DNA of 64,000 bases, taken from NCBI RefSeq assembly GCF_039023475.1, contig NZ_JBCHVB010000002.1, positions 496,001-560,000 on the forward strand. The letters are read 5' to 3'. Shown piece by piece: positions 8,686-16,641 of the stretch. The notes under the pieces are model-generated. The model did not search any database. It was not told where the DNA came from and was given only the letters and a program-made list of their open reading frames with translations. This DNA is from Erwinia sp039023475. GTDB taxonomy: Bacteria > Pseudomonadota > Gammaproteobacteria > Enterobacterales > Enterobacteriaceae. The position numbers and the translations under genes are program-made. Each line of letters opens with the position of its first letter. Position 1 is the first letter of the stretch.

Positions 8686-10008
8686 ATGACTAATCGTTTA
8701 ACTACCAGAGATATCCTCGCATTGGGCTTCATGACGTTTGCCCTGTTTGTGGGAGCCGGCAATATCATTTTCCCGCCTATGGTGGGCATTCAGTCCGGTG
8801 AACACGTCTGGATTGCCGCGCTTGGCTTTCTGATCACCGCCGTGGGGCTTCCCGTTATTACCGTTATCGCGCTGGCGCGCGTCGGCGGCGGTATCGATGC
8901 GCTGAGTTCGCCTATCGGCAAAGCGGCCGGCATCGTACTGGCGACCGTTTGCTATCTGGCCGTGGGCCCGCTCTTTGCCACACCGCGTACCGCCACCGTC
9001 TCTTTTGAAGTCGGCATCGCGCCGCTGACCGGCGATGGTGCGCTGCCGCTGTTTATCTATAGCGTGCTTTACTTTGCGCTGGTTATCCTGATTTCCCTCT
9101 ATCCTGGCAAACTGCTGGATACGGTCGGGCATTTCCTGGCACCGCTGAAAATCATCGCGCTGGCCGTGCTGGGCGTGGCCGCTCTGCTGTGGCCTGCGGA
9201 TGGCATGGCACCCGCCACCGATGCCTATCAGCACGCCGCCTTTTCCAGCGGTTTCGTCAACGGTTACCTGACGATGGATACGCTGGGTGCGCTGGTCTTT
9301 GGCATCGTGATCGTTAACGCTGCACGTTCGCGCGGGGTTAGCGATGCGAAACTGTTAACGCGCTACACCATTCTGGCGGGACTGATCGCCGGTGTCGGCC
9401 TGACGCTGGTTTATCTGAGCCTGTTCCGTCTGGGCTCCGACAGCGCGAGCCTGGTGGATCAGAATGCGAATGGAGCGGCCATTCTGCATGCGTATGTTCA
9501 GCACACCTTTGGCAATACGGGCAGCCTGTTCCTGGCCGCGCTGATTTTTGTGGCCTGCATGGTTACGGCCGTTGGCCTGACCTGCGCCTGTGCGGAATTT
9601 TTTGAGCAATACCTGCCGCTGAGCTATCGTCAGCTGGTCTTTATTCTGGGCCTGTTCTCCATGCTGGTCTCAAATCTGGGCCTGAGCCACCTTATTCAGA
9701 TCTCCGTGCCGGTGCTGACCGCCATCTATCCGCCGTGTATCGTACTGATTTTACTTAGCTTCACCTTAAAATGGTGGAAGAAAAGCGCACGCGTTATTGC
9801 CCCAACGATGCTGATCAGCCTGCTGTTTGGTATCATCGACGCGGCAAAAGGCAGTGCGCTGGCCTCGCTGCTGCCCGGTTTCGTTCAGCGCCTGCCGCTG
9901 GCGGAGCAGGGACTCTCCTGGCTGCCGCCTTCGCTGGCGATGCTGGTCCTGGTCGCGTTTTACGATCGTGCGCTGGGCCGTCAGCAGGTAAGTGCGCACC
10001 AGCAGTAA
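8686..10008 (+). CDS. brnQ: Branched-chain amino acid:cation symporter BrnQ
   Basis: BrnQ is an inner-membrane carrier (LIV-II system) that imports leucine, isoleucine and valine with sodium. The 440-residue protein is hydrophobic throughout, with about 12 membrane spans. It shows strong family signatures: LGFMTFALFVGAGNIIFPPM at residues 14-33 and ATVCYLAVGPLFATPRTATV near residue 90. Length and sequence match E. coli BrnQ (439). The ribosome binding site is weak, but the ATG agrees with the family N-terminus. It is followed by proY after 55 bp, as in E. coli. Confidence 0.97.
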   Translation: MTNRLTTRDILALGFMTFALFVGAGNIIFPPMVGIQSGEHVWIAALGFLITAVGLPVITVIALARVGGGIDALSSPIGKAAGIVLATVCYLAVGPLFATPRTATVSFEVGIAPLTGDGALPLFIYSVLYFALVILISLYPGKLLDTVGHFLAPLKIIALAVLGVAALLWPADGMAPATDAYQHAAFSSGFVNGYLTMDTLGALVFGIVIVNAARSRGVSDAKLLTRYTILAGLIAGVGLTLVYLSLFRLGSDSASLVDQNANGAAILHAYVQHTFGNTGSLFLAALIFVACMVTAVGLTCACAEFFEQYLPLSYRQLVFILGLFSMLVSNLGLSHLIQISVPVLTAIYPPCIVLILLSFTLKWWKKSARVIAPTMLISLLFGIIDAAKGSALASLLPGFVQRLPLAEQGLSWLPPSLAMLVLVAFYDRALGRQQVSAHQQ

Positions 10009-10023
10009 GCTATACCTATTACC

Positions 10024-10054
10024 CCTGTGGTTCCGGCAGCAGGGGAACCACAGG
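10024..10054 (+). other. Perfect 11-bp hairpin between brnQ and proY
   Basis: CCTGTGGTTCC and GGAACCACAGG pair perfectly around a 9-nt loop. There is no T-run, so it is not a standard terminator. The 3' arm ends 9 bases before the proY ATG and includes part of its AGGA ribosome binding site. It may lower proY translation or stabilise brnQ mRNA; this is inference. Confidence 0.7.
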
Positions 10055-10063
10055 AAAGAAGAA

Positions 10064-11425
10064 ATGACCACGAACAAGCTCAAAAAGGGACTGAGTACCC
10101 GCCACATTCGCTTTATGGCCCTGGGGTCGGCTATTGGAACCGGCCTTTTTTACGGTTCTGCTGATGCTATGAAAATGGCCGGCCCAAGCGTGATCCTCGC
10201 CTATATTATTGGCGGGGCCATCGCTTACATCATCATGCGCGCCCTGGGTGAGATGTCCGTTAATAACCCGCAGGCCAGCTCCTTCTCCCGTTACGCTCAG
10301 GATTACCTTGGGCCGCTGGCTGGCTTCATTACCGGCTGGACCTACTGCTTCGAAATCCTGATCGTCGCTATTGCCGACGTCACCGCCTTTGGCATCTATA
10401 TGAGCGTCTGGTTTCCGGACGTGCCGCACTGGATCTGGGTGCTGAGCGTGGTGCTGATTATCGGCGCGATCAATATGGCAACCGTCAAGGTGTTCGGTGA
10501 GGTGGAATTCTGGCTGTCGCTGTTCAAAGTCGCCACCATCATTATTATGATCGTGGCGGGAATCGGCATCATTTTCTGGGGCATTGGTAATGGCGGCGAG
10601 CCAACCGGCATCCACAACCTGTGGACCAACGGCGGCTTCTTTGCCCACGGCGTTATCGGTATGGTGTTGTCGCTACAGATCGTAATGTTCGCCTATGGCG
10701 GCATCGAAATCATCGGCATCACGGCAGGAGAGGCGAAAGACCCGGAAACCTCTATTCCTAAAGCGATCAACACCGTTCCGTTGCGCATTCTGGTGTTCTA
10801 CGTCGGCACGCTGTTCGTCATTATGTCGATCTACCCCTGGAACCAGGTCGGCACCAACGGCAGTCCTTTCGTGTTGACTTTCCAGCATCTGGGCATTGCG
10901 GCCGCGGCGACCATTCTGAATTTCGTGGTGATCACCGCTTCGCTCTCGGCGATTAACAGCGACGTCTTCGGCGTGGGGCGTATGCTGCACGGCATGGCGG
11001 AACAGGGACATGCGCCGAAGATGTTTACCACAGTCTCCCGCCGTGGCATTCCCTGGGTGACGGTGCTGGTGATGATGCTGGCGATGCTGGTGGCGGTTTA
11101 TCTGAACTACCTGATGCCGGAAAAAGTCTTCCTTGTGATCGCTTCGCTGGCTACTTTTGCCACCGTCTGGGTGTGGATTATGATCCTGTTTGCCCAGATA
11201 GGCTTCCGCCGCTCGCTGACGAAAGAAGAGGCGAAGGCGCTGAAATTCGCCATGCCGGGTGGCCGCTTTACCGCACTGGTGGGGATCCTTTTCCTGGCCT
11301 TTATCATTGGCCTGATTGGCTACTTCCCGGATACCCGCATCTCACTCTATGTCGGTATTGGCTGGCTGGCCCTGCTGCTGGTGAGCTGGCTGTTTGTCCG
11401 CAAAAGAGTCAGCGTGCGCGGATAA
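10064..11425 (+). CDS. proY: Proline-specific permease-like amino acid transporter ProY
   Basis: This is a 453-residue APC-superfamily permease of the AAT group, which imports amino acids with protons. It carries the signature LSTRHIRFMALGSAIGTGLF near the N-terminus, GEMSVNNPQASSFSRYA, and about 12 membrane spans. It matches E. coli ProY in length (457) and position after brnQ. ProY's substrate is still poorly established even in E. coli, where proline transport was cryptic. The open frame runs 24 codons further upstream into brnQ, but the ATG at 10064 has an AGGA 8 bases before it and fits the family. Confidence 0.93.
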   Translation: MTTNKLKKGLSTRHIRFMALGSAIGTGLFYGSADAMKMAGPSVILAYIIGGAIAYIIMRALGEMSVNNPQASSFSRYAQDYLGPLAGFITGWTYCFEILIVAIADVTAFGIYMSVWFPDVPHWIWVLSVVLIIGAINMATVKVFGEVEFWLSLFKVATIIIMIVAGIGIIFWGIGNGGEPTGIHNLWTNGGFFAHGVIGMVLSLQIVMFAYGGIEIIGITAGEAKDPETSIPKAINTVPLRILVFYVGTLFVIMSIYPWNQVGTNGSPFVLTFQHLGIAAAATILNFVVITASLSAINSDVFGVGRMLHGMAEQGHAPKMFTTVSRRGIPWVTVLVMMLAMLVAVYLNYLMPEKVFLVIASLATFATVWVWIMILFAQIGFRRSLTKEEAKALKFAMPGGRFTALVGILFLAFIIGLIGYFPDTRISLYVGIGWLALLLVSWLFVRKRVSVRG

Positions 11426-11436
11426 GCGCCTGAATC

Positions 11437-11490
11437 AAAAGCCCCGCCGCCGTCAGGACATTTTCTGGCAGCGACGGGGCTTTTTTTTAT
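11437..11490 (+). terminator. Intrinsic terminator after proY
   Basis: AAAAGCCCCG pairs with CGGGGCTTTT across a partly paired apical region (GCCG with the GCGAC side). A run of eight T follows. Confidence 0.9.
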
Positions 11491-11702
11491 ACCGCTCTCT
11501 TCTGACGGGGCCGCTGACCTACGGAAGAGGCGCCAGTACAGCGTCGCCCGGCCCGGTTCAGATGAGGCCCGGAAGCAGACAAGCGCCCATTCTTAAAGCC
11601 CATGCCGGTGGCTTTCGCTATATTTTGCAATAAATTTTCCCTTGTCGGGCGCAGGCAAATGCCGATAATCGTTATCTACTTAATTATATAACGGTAAGAG
11701 AA

Positions 11703-12626
11703 ATGCAAAACCGGGCACTTATTGGGCTGATTATCGCGGCCGGAACCTGCTTTAACCTGAACGCTTACGCCAGCGACATTCGCGTCACCTATGCCGGATC
11801 GATGGGGAAAGTGATGGATCGGGCGCTGGGGCCAGCGTTTGCGGATCGGCAGAAAGGAAATTACCAGGGACAGGGGCAGGGCGCCTACGGCATGGCACGC
11901 CTGCTGGCCAGCCGGAAAATTACGGCGGATGTGTTTGTCTCCATCACGCCCGGCCCGATGCAAATTCTCAAGGACGCCGGGCTCATTGACAGCGCGATGC
12001 CGGTGGCGAGTACCAGCATGGTGGTAGCTTACAGCCCAAAAGGAAAGTACGCTCAGCGGTTTGCCCAGGCGAAAGGGAGCGATGCCAGCTGGTTAAAAGT
12101 TCTGGCGACGCCGGGCGTCAGGTTTGGCCGTACCGATCCTGTTAACGATCCCAAAGGCCAGAATATTATCTTTACGCTGTTGCTGGCTGAAAAATATGCC
12201 GGAGAGCCGGGGATAGCGGACAAAATCCTGGGCGGCTACCAGAATCCGGCGCAAACGCATCTCGAAGGCGGTCTGCTGACGCGTCTGGAAAGTGGGCAGG
12301 TTGATGCGGCAGCGGGTTATGAAAGCGAGGTTATTTCGGCACATCTGCCCTACGTGGCGCTGCCGGATGAAATCAACCTGAGTAATCCGGCCATGAAGGA
12401 AAAATGGTACGACACCGTCAGCTTCAGCGTGAAAGACAGTGCCGGCAAGGACAAAGTTCTACGTGCCCAGCCTCTGGTTTACTATGCAGCCGTGCTGAAA
12501 AACGCCCCTCATGGTGCGGAGGCGGGTAATGCCTTTATCCATTTTATGCAGAGTGATGCCGGGCAGAAAATATTCAGGCAGTATGGGTATGCCGGGCCAA
12601 AAGGCGGCGTAATCTGTTCGCAATGA
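11703..12626 (+). CDS. WtpA/ModA-like periplasmic oxyanion-binding protein
   Basis: This 307-residue secreted protein has a signal peptide ending near residue 24 (AYA-SDI). The fold is that of substrate-binding proteins for molybdate/tungstate. ITYAGS-like IRVTYAGSMG opens the mature chain, FGRTDPVNDPKG matches the WtpA Asp-Pro loop, and LPYVALPDEINLSNP is very like archaeal WtpA. In the WtpA proteins I recall, an acidic residue precedes the conserved Tyr of the later loop (EY). Here it is Gly (AAGYESE), so the ligand may differ from tungstate. The stop overlaps the permease start (ATGA). Confidence 0.8.
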   Translation: MQNRALIGLIIAAGTCFNLNAYASDIRVTYAGSMGKVMDRALGPAFADRQKGNYQGQGQGAYGMARLLASRKITADVFVSITPGPMQILKDAGLIDSAMPVASTSMVVAYSPKGKYAQRFAQAKGSDASWLKVLATPGVRFGRTDPVNDPKGQNIIFTLLLAEKYAGEPGIADKILGGYQNPAQTHLEGGLLTRLESGQVDAAAGYESEVISAHLPYVALPDEINLSNPAMKEKWYDTVSFSVKDSAGKDKVLRAQPLVYYAAVLKNAPHGAEAGNAFIHFMQSDAGQKIFRQYGYAGPKGGVICSQ

Positions 12627-13381
12627 AAAGACGCTATGCCACTTCACTCTGGCTTTCACTGCCGGCCCTGATGCTGCTGGCCGTGCCTTTTATTACGCTT
12701 ATTGGCGTGACGCACTGGCAGCATCTGCGTCTCGCATGGGGCGATGGCAGCGCTATCAGGACTTCACTTGGGCTGGGAGCGGTAGCGGTGTTGCTGATTT
12801 TTGTCAGCGGGCTGCCGGTCGCCTGGTGGCTGTCGCAGGCAAAGGGGCGGGCAAGAGCGATTGTTGAAGTGCTGGTGCTGATCCCGCTGCTGACGCCACC
12901 GCTGGCGATGGGAATTCTGCTGGTGAGCGCTTACGGGCCCTATAGCCTACCGGGAGAGATGCTGAGCCGGTTTGGCTGGACGCTGGTCAATAATCCTGCC
13001 GCTTTTATTCTGGCGCAGTGGTACGGCGCGCTCCCTTACTTTATTACTACAGCGCGCTCAGCTTTTGCGGGCGTGCCTGAGGAAGTGTTAGACGCGGGAC
13101 AGACGCTGGGCGCCTCGTCGTGGCAGCGCTTCTGGCGGCTCTCGGTACCGCTTTCCGCGGCGGGCCTCGCTTCTGCCACCGCACTTGCATGGGTACGCGC
13201 TATGGGCGAATTTGGCATCGTGATGATATTCGCTTATTTCCCTCAGGGGATGCCGGTACAGCTCTATAACAATCTGCAAAACGACGGTATTGATGCCGTT
13301 TATGTGCTGCTGTGGCTGCTGTTGCTCTTTACCCTGCCGGTCCCACTGCTCTGTTTTGCTGCTGCACGCCGTATACGTTAG
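12623..13381 (+). CDS. ABC transporter permease, ModB/WtpB-like
   Basis: This 252-residue inner-membrane protein has about five or six spans. It carries the EAA loop EEVLDAGQTLGASSWQRFWRL near residue 155, which normally docks on an ATPase. It belongs to the molybdate/tungstate/sulfate permease group and overlaps the binding protein gene by 4 bp. No ATP-binding subunit follows. The next 240 bp are noncoding and then an opposite-strand peroxiredoxin gene begins. The permease must borrow an ATPase encoded elsewhere, or the operon has lost its third gene. Confidence 0.85.
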   Translation: MKRRYATSLWLSLPALMLLAVPFITLIGVTHWQHLRLAWGDGSAIRTSLGLGAVAVLLIFVSGLPVAWWLSQAKGRARAIVEVLVLIPLLTPPLAMGILLVSAYGPYSLPGEMLSRFGWTLVNNPAAFILAQWYGALPYFITTARSAFAGVPEEVLDAGQTLGASSWQRFWRLSVPLSAAGLASATALAWVRAMGEFGIVMIFAYFPQGMPVQLYNNLQNDGIDAVYVLLWLLLLFTLPVPLLCFAAARRIR

Positions 13382-13575
13382 GGATAAGAACTTCTGCCTG
13401 TGCCTGACCAACCGTTCATGCGTCTGGTTTTCCCCGCCAGACATAGACTTCCCGTCATTCCGCGTCGATCCCCTCCGGCAGTCTGTTTTTCCTTCAGCTC
13501 TTTTTGCCGGCTTGTTAAGTCCGCCGAGCCGTAGCTAATGCTGCTAAACGGCAGCCAGCCACCGCGTTTCAGGCA

Positions 13576-13602
13576 TAAAAAAAGGCCCGCCTGAGCGAGC
13601 CT
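13576..13602 (-). terminator. Intrinsic terminator of the peroxiredoxin gene
   Basis: Read leftward, GGCTCGC-tcag-GCGGGCC forms a stem with a G-T pair and is followed by a run of T (A-run 13577-13583 on the given strand). It lies about 20 bp past the peroxiredoxin stop. Confidence 0.85.
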
Positions 13603-13620
13603 TCTTCGGGAAGCGAACGA

Positions 13621-14223
13621 TTACAGCTTGGTCGCGTTCTCGGACAGGTATTTAGCAACGCCGTCTGGAGACGCGCCCATACCTTCTTTTCCTTTTTCCC
13701 ACTGAGCCGGGCACACTTCGCCATGCTCTTCGTGGAACTGCAGCGCGTCAACCATACGCAGCATTTCGTCAACGTTACGGCCCAGCGGCAGATCGTTAAC
13801 AACCTGGTGGCGAACCACACCGGCTTTGTCGATCAGGAAAGAGCCGCGCAGCGCAACGCCTGCGTCCGGATGCTCGATACCGTAAGCTTTCTGAACTTCA
13901 CGCTTGATGTCAGCAACCATGGCGTATTTCACTTCGCCAATACCGCCTTTATCGATTGGCGTTTTACGCCATGCGTTGTGCACGAACTCGGAGTCAAAAG
14001 AAACGCCGACCACTTCCACGCCGCGCTTCTGGAACTCTTCGTAACGCTTGTCGAAGGCGATCAGTTCTGAAGGACAAACGAACGTGAAGTCCATTGGCCA
14101 AAAGAACACAACGGTGGCTTTGCCAGCGGTGTGTTTTTTAAAGTTGAAGTTATCAACGATTTCACCGTTGCCCAGCACGGCTGCGGCAGTAAAATCGGGG
14201 GCTTGACGAGTTACCAGGACCAT
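13621..14223 (-). CDS. 2-Cys peroxiredoxin (AhpC/Tsa family)
   Basis: This is a 200-residue cytosolic thiol peroxidase that reduces hydrogen peroxide and organic peroxides. The peroxidatic Cys is C50 in DFTFVCPSE, and the resolving Cys is C171 in GEVCPAQW. It differs clearly from the 187-residue E. coli AhpC and resembles the longer Prx found in many other Enterobacterales. No ahpF reductase gene is adjacent, so thioredoxin is a likely reductant (inference). The ATG at 14223 sits 7 bases after AGGAG; an in-frame GTG two codons upstream is less likely. An OxyR-type palindrome lies about 100 bp upstream. Confidence 0.93.
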   Translation of the reverse strand: MVLVTRQAPDFTAAAVLGNGEIVDNFNFKKHTAGKATVVFFWPMDFTFVCPSELIAFDKRYEEFQKRGVEVVGVSFDSEFVHNAWRKTPIDKGGIGEVKYAMVADIKREVQKAYGIEHPDAGVALRGSFLIDKAGVVRHQVVNDLPLGRNVDEMLRMVDALQFHEEHGEVCPAQWEKGKEGMGASPDGVAKYLSENATKL

Positions 14224-14321
14224 ATTCACTCCTGTAGAGATAAGTGGATTAAAAAGTCGAATCGCCAGCAGTATACGGGGGGCGTCCGTCCGGGAACCAG
14301 CGCGTAGCGCCGATTATTCAG

Positions 14322-14336
14322 ATAGGTTATACCTAT
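14322..14336. promoter_or_regulatory. OxyR-like motif upstream of the peroxiredoxin gene
   Basis: ATAGGTTATACCTAT fits the OxyR consensus half ATAGnTnnnAnCTAT at every fixed position and is a near-perfect palindrome (GATAGGT-tat-ACCTATC). A -10-like TATACT for the leftward gene lies at 14270-14275, with a poor -35, placing the site near -65. The expected second motif 7 bp away is weak. Control by OxyR is inferred. Confidence 0.5.
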
Positions 14337-14382
14337 CAAATAGATTAACTTTCAAGGTAGCCCACTACCTTAACCTTTTTCC

Positions 14383-14404
14383 GCAAAAGGGCAATCCCTT
14401 TTGC
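14383..14404 (-). terminator. Hairpin terminator after acpH
   Basis: A perfect 9-bp inverted repeat, GCAAAAGGG-caat-CCCTTTTGC, starts 5 bp beyond the acpH stop. The stem itself ends in T-rich sequence, but no long T-run follows. A second smaller palindrome (AAGGTAG-ccca-CTACCTT) lies at 14354-14371. Confidence 0.6.
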
Positions 14405-14408
14405 CTAT

Positions 14409-14990
14409 TCAGAGCGATTTTCGTTCAGCCAGTTTCACCATTCGCGGGTAAAACTGCCAGAAGAAATCCTCAAGAACTTGATAATTATCAATAAAGTCAT
14501 GGTAGGAGTCCGCCAGCGCGATGAGGCGCGGACGGCGGCTGGCCATGCCGCTCAGCACGCCCTGAAGATAAAAAGCGTCGGCGTATTTCTCCATCCACCG
14601 GTCAGTCCATAAATAGTTATTAAGGTTTTGAAAGCGCACCGGCGTGCTGGACAATTCGGGGGCGATCACAGATTCGGCATGAGCCAGAAAAGCTGGCAGG
14701 GAAATTTCCGGCTGAAGTTTATCCCAGTGCAGAGAAAGAAAATGATCCCAGATAACATCCAGCGTGATCGGAGAAACACGCCGGGTTTCATCACGGAAAA
14801 AGGCCTTCGCCGCCCGGACTTCCGGCAGAGAATCCGTCATCACGTCAATGCGGCGATGCAGTAAAATGCCCTCAGCAACGGCAACAGGCCAGACGTCGCG
14901 AGGATTACCGCGAACAAAATCGGCCATCAAATTGCCGAGCAGCGAGCTCTCAGAGAGCGAGGCGAGGTGGAGGTGGGCAAGAAAGTTCAT
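14409..14990 (-). CDS. acpH: Acyl carrier protein phosphodiesterase AcpH
   Basis: AcpH is a metal-dependent hydrolase that removes the 4'-phosphopantetheine arm from holo-ACP. The 193-residue product equals the E. coli length. Conserved motifs are MNFLAHLHLA, GNLMADFVRGN, HRRIDVMTD (an HD-like metal site) and NLNNYLWTDRWM. It is divergent from queA, as in E. coli, and the shared upstream DNA is filled by ERIC-type repeats. Confidence 0.96.
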   Translation of the reverse strand: MNFLAHLHLASLSESSLLGNLMADFVRGNPRDVWPVAVAEGILLHRRIDVMTDSLPEVRAAKAFFRDETRRVSPITLDVIWDHFLSLHWDKLQPEISLPAFLAHAESVIAPELSSTPVRFQNLNNYLWTDRWMEKYADAFYLQGVLSGMASRRPRLIALADSYHDFIDNYQVLEDFFWQFYPRMVKLAERKSL

Positions 14991-15006
14991 GCGATCAGTA
15001 TACCTC

Positions 15007-15113
15007 CTTCGTCTCTGACGTTATACCTGTGTTAGCGGCGGTCACTCACCCGAATCACTTACTGAAGTAAGCTCATCGGGATTCCCTCCCTTGCTGCCTT
15101 GGTATAACGCCAG
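15007..15113. repeat. ERIC-like intergenic repeat, copy 1 (most complete)
   Basis: The core AGTAAGCTCATCGGGATTCC and the reverse AGTAAGTGATTCGGGTGAGT resemble the two arms of the ERIC consensus. The ends TCTGACGTTATACC (15013) and GGTATAACGCCAGA (15100-15113) are inverted repeats matching at 13 of 14 positions. CTTACT-ga-AGTAAG forms the tip. The element is therefore a foldback unit of about 100 bp lying between acpH and queA. Confidence 0.8.
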
Positions 15114-15130
15114 ATACTGTGGAGGAACCT

Positions 15131-15202
15131 CTTCGTCTCTGACGTTATACCTGTGTTAGCGGCGGTCACTCACCCGAATCACTTACTGAAGTAAGCTCAT
15201 CG
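15131..15202. repeat. ERIC-like repeat, copy 2 (left part only)
   Basis: These 72 bp are identical to 15007-15078, at an offset of 124 bp, but lack the right-hand terminal repeat. Perfect identity suggests a recent tandem duplication. Confidence 0.85.
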
Positions 15203-15219
15203 ACGCTGATGTTGACCAC

Positions 15220-15246
15220 TGTCAGTGGCGGTCGCTCACGGGAATG
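15220..15246. repeat. Degenerate third ERIC-like fragment
   Basis: TGTCAGTGGCGGTCGCTCAC plus a few bases matches the TGTTAGCGGCGGTCACTCAC segment of copies 1 and 2 at most positions. It lies just upstream of the queA promoter region. Confidence 0.55.
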
Positions 15247-15328
15247 CCACCCTGGCTGCGCTGATTGTTTAGAATTGGCTGGTTTTCAGCTAGACTATGC
15301 GCCCTGATTTCCCTGACAGTGAATGACC

Positions 15329-16399
15329 ATGCGCGTTGCCGATTTTTCCTTTGAACTGCCCGAATCTTTGATCGCCCACTATCCGCAGGCTCAGCGCAGC
15401 GGATGCCGTCTTCTCTCTCTGAACGGACCGGACGGCGAGCTGACGCACGGGGTCTTTACCGATTTGCTGGACTTGCTCAATCCCGGCGACCTGCTGGTGT
15501 TCAATAACACGCGGGTGATCCCGGCGCGGATATTTGGCCGTAAAGCCAGCGGTGGAAAAATTGAAGTGCTGGTTGAGCGGATGCTGGATGAACAGCGTGT
15601 GCTGGCCCATGTGCGCGCCTCTAAAGCACCTAAACCCGGTGCAGAATTACTGCTGGGCGACGATGACAGCGTCAAAGCGACCATGGTGGCGCGGCACGAT
15701 GCGCTGTTCGAACTGCGCTTTGATGATGCCCGACCGGTACTGGATATTCTGAATGATATCGGCCATATGCCGTTGCCACCCTATATCGATCGCCCGGATG
15801 AAGAATCCGACCGCGAGCTTTACCAGACCGTCTACAGTCAGCGCCCGGGTGCGGTAGCTGCGCCCACCGCCGGGCTGCATTTTGATGAGCCGCTACTGGC
15901 AGCGCTGCGTGAGAAAGGGATTGAGACCGCTTTCGTCACCTTACATGTAGGGGCCGGGACGTTCCAGCCGGTTCGCGTTGACAGTATTGAAGATCATATC
16001 ATGCACGCCGAATATGCCGAGGTGCCGCAGGACGTGGTGGATGCCGTGCTGGCCTGTAAGGCGCGGGGCAATCGCGTTGTCGCCGTGGGTACAACCTCGG
16101 TTCGTTCTCTGGAGAGCGCGGCACAGGCGGCCGGTGAAGCGCTTATCGCGCCGTTTTTTGACGATACCAAAATTTTTATCTATCCCGGCTACCGCTATCA
16201 GGTGATTGATGCACTGGTGACGAACTTCCATCTGCCGGAATCGACGCTGATTATGCTGGTTTCGGCGTTTGCCGGTTATCGCAACACCATGCATGCCTAT
16301 CAGCAGGCGGTGGCGGAACAGTACCGCTTCTTCAGCTACGGGGATGCGATGTTCATTACACGCAATCCGCAGGCCATTGATGAGCAGGTGGGCAAGTAG
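15329..16399 (+). CDS. queA: S-adenosylmethionine:tRNA ribosyltransferase-isomerase QueA
   Basis: QueA converts preQ1 at tRNA position 34 into epoxyqueuosine, using the ribose of S-adenosylmethionine. The 356-residue product equals E. coli in length and is nearly collinear with it. Typical blocks are MRVADFSFELPESLIAHYP, NNTRVIPARIFG, GAVAAPTAGLHFD and FHLPESTLIMLVSAFAG. An ATG two codons upstream (15323) is also in frame; the family N-terminus favours 15329. The next gene, tgt, acts one step earlier in the same pathway. Confidence 0.97.
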   Translation: MRVADFSFELPESLIAHYPQAQRSGCRLLSLNGPDGELTHGVFTDLLDLLNPGDLLVFNNTRVIPARIFGRKASGGKIEVLVERMLDEQRVLAHVRASKAPKPGAELLLGDDDSVKATMVARHDALFELRFDDARPVLDILNDIGHMPLPPYIDRPDEESDRELYQTVYSQRPGAVAAPTAGLHFDEPLLAALREKGIETAFVTLHVGAGTFQPVRVDSIEDHIMHAEYAEVPQDVVDAVLACKARGNRVVAVGTTSVRSLESAAQAAGEALIAPFFDDTKIFIYPGYRYQVIDALVTNFHLPESTLIMLVSAFAGYRNTMHAYQQAVAEQYRFFSYGDAMFITRNPQAIDEQVGK

Positions 16400-16641
16400 T
16401 CCTGCGCAACACGGGCAGAGCAGCCTCTCTATATAGATAGCGGAGCTAACCGCAAGCGCTGTCGCTATGAGTAATTCTCCGGGCGCATCTTACTTACAGT
16501 GTGATGCGCTTTGGCAGATTAATGATCTTACCACGCATAATAGAGGCTTACTTTGCGGGCTGGCTTGTGCGGCAGCTTGTATGGTTGATAGAATGCGCTC
16601 CTTTTAATCACACATCAGACTGTTTCTCTGGTGGAGGCAAC

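Noticed and set aside
15007..15202. CRISPR array
   Set aside because: Only two long identical units of 72 bp spaced 52 bp apart, with foldback ends and no cas genes. They fit ERIC-type repeats instead.
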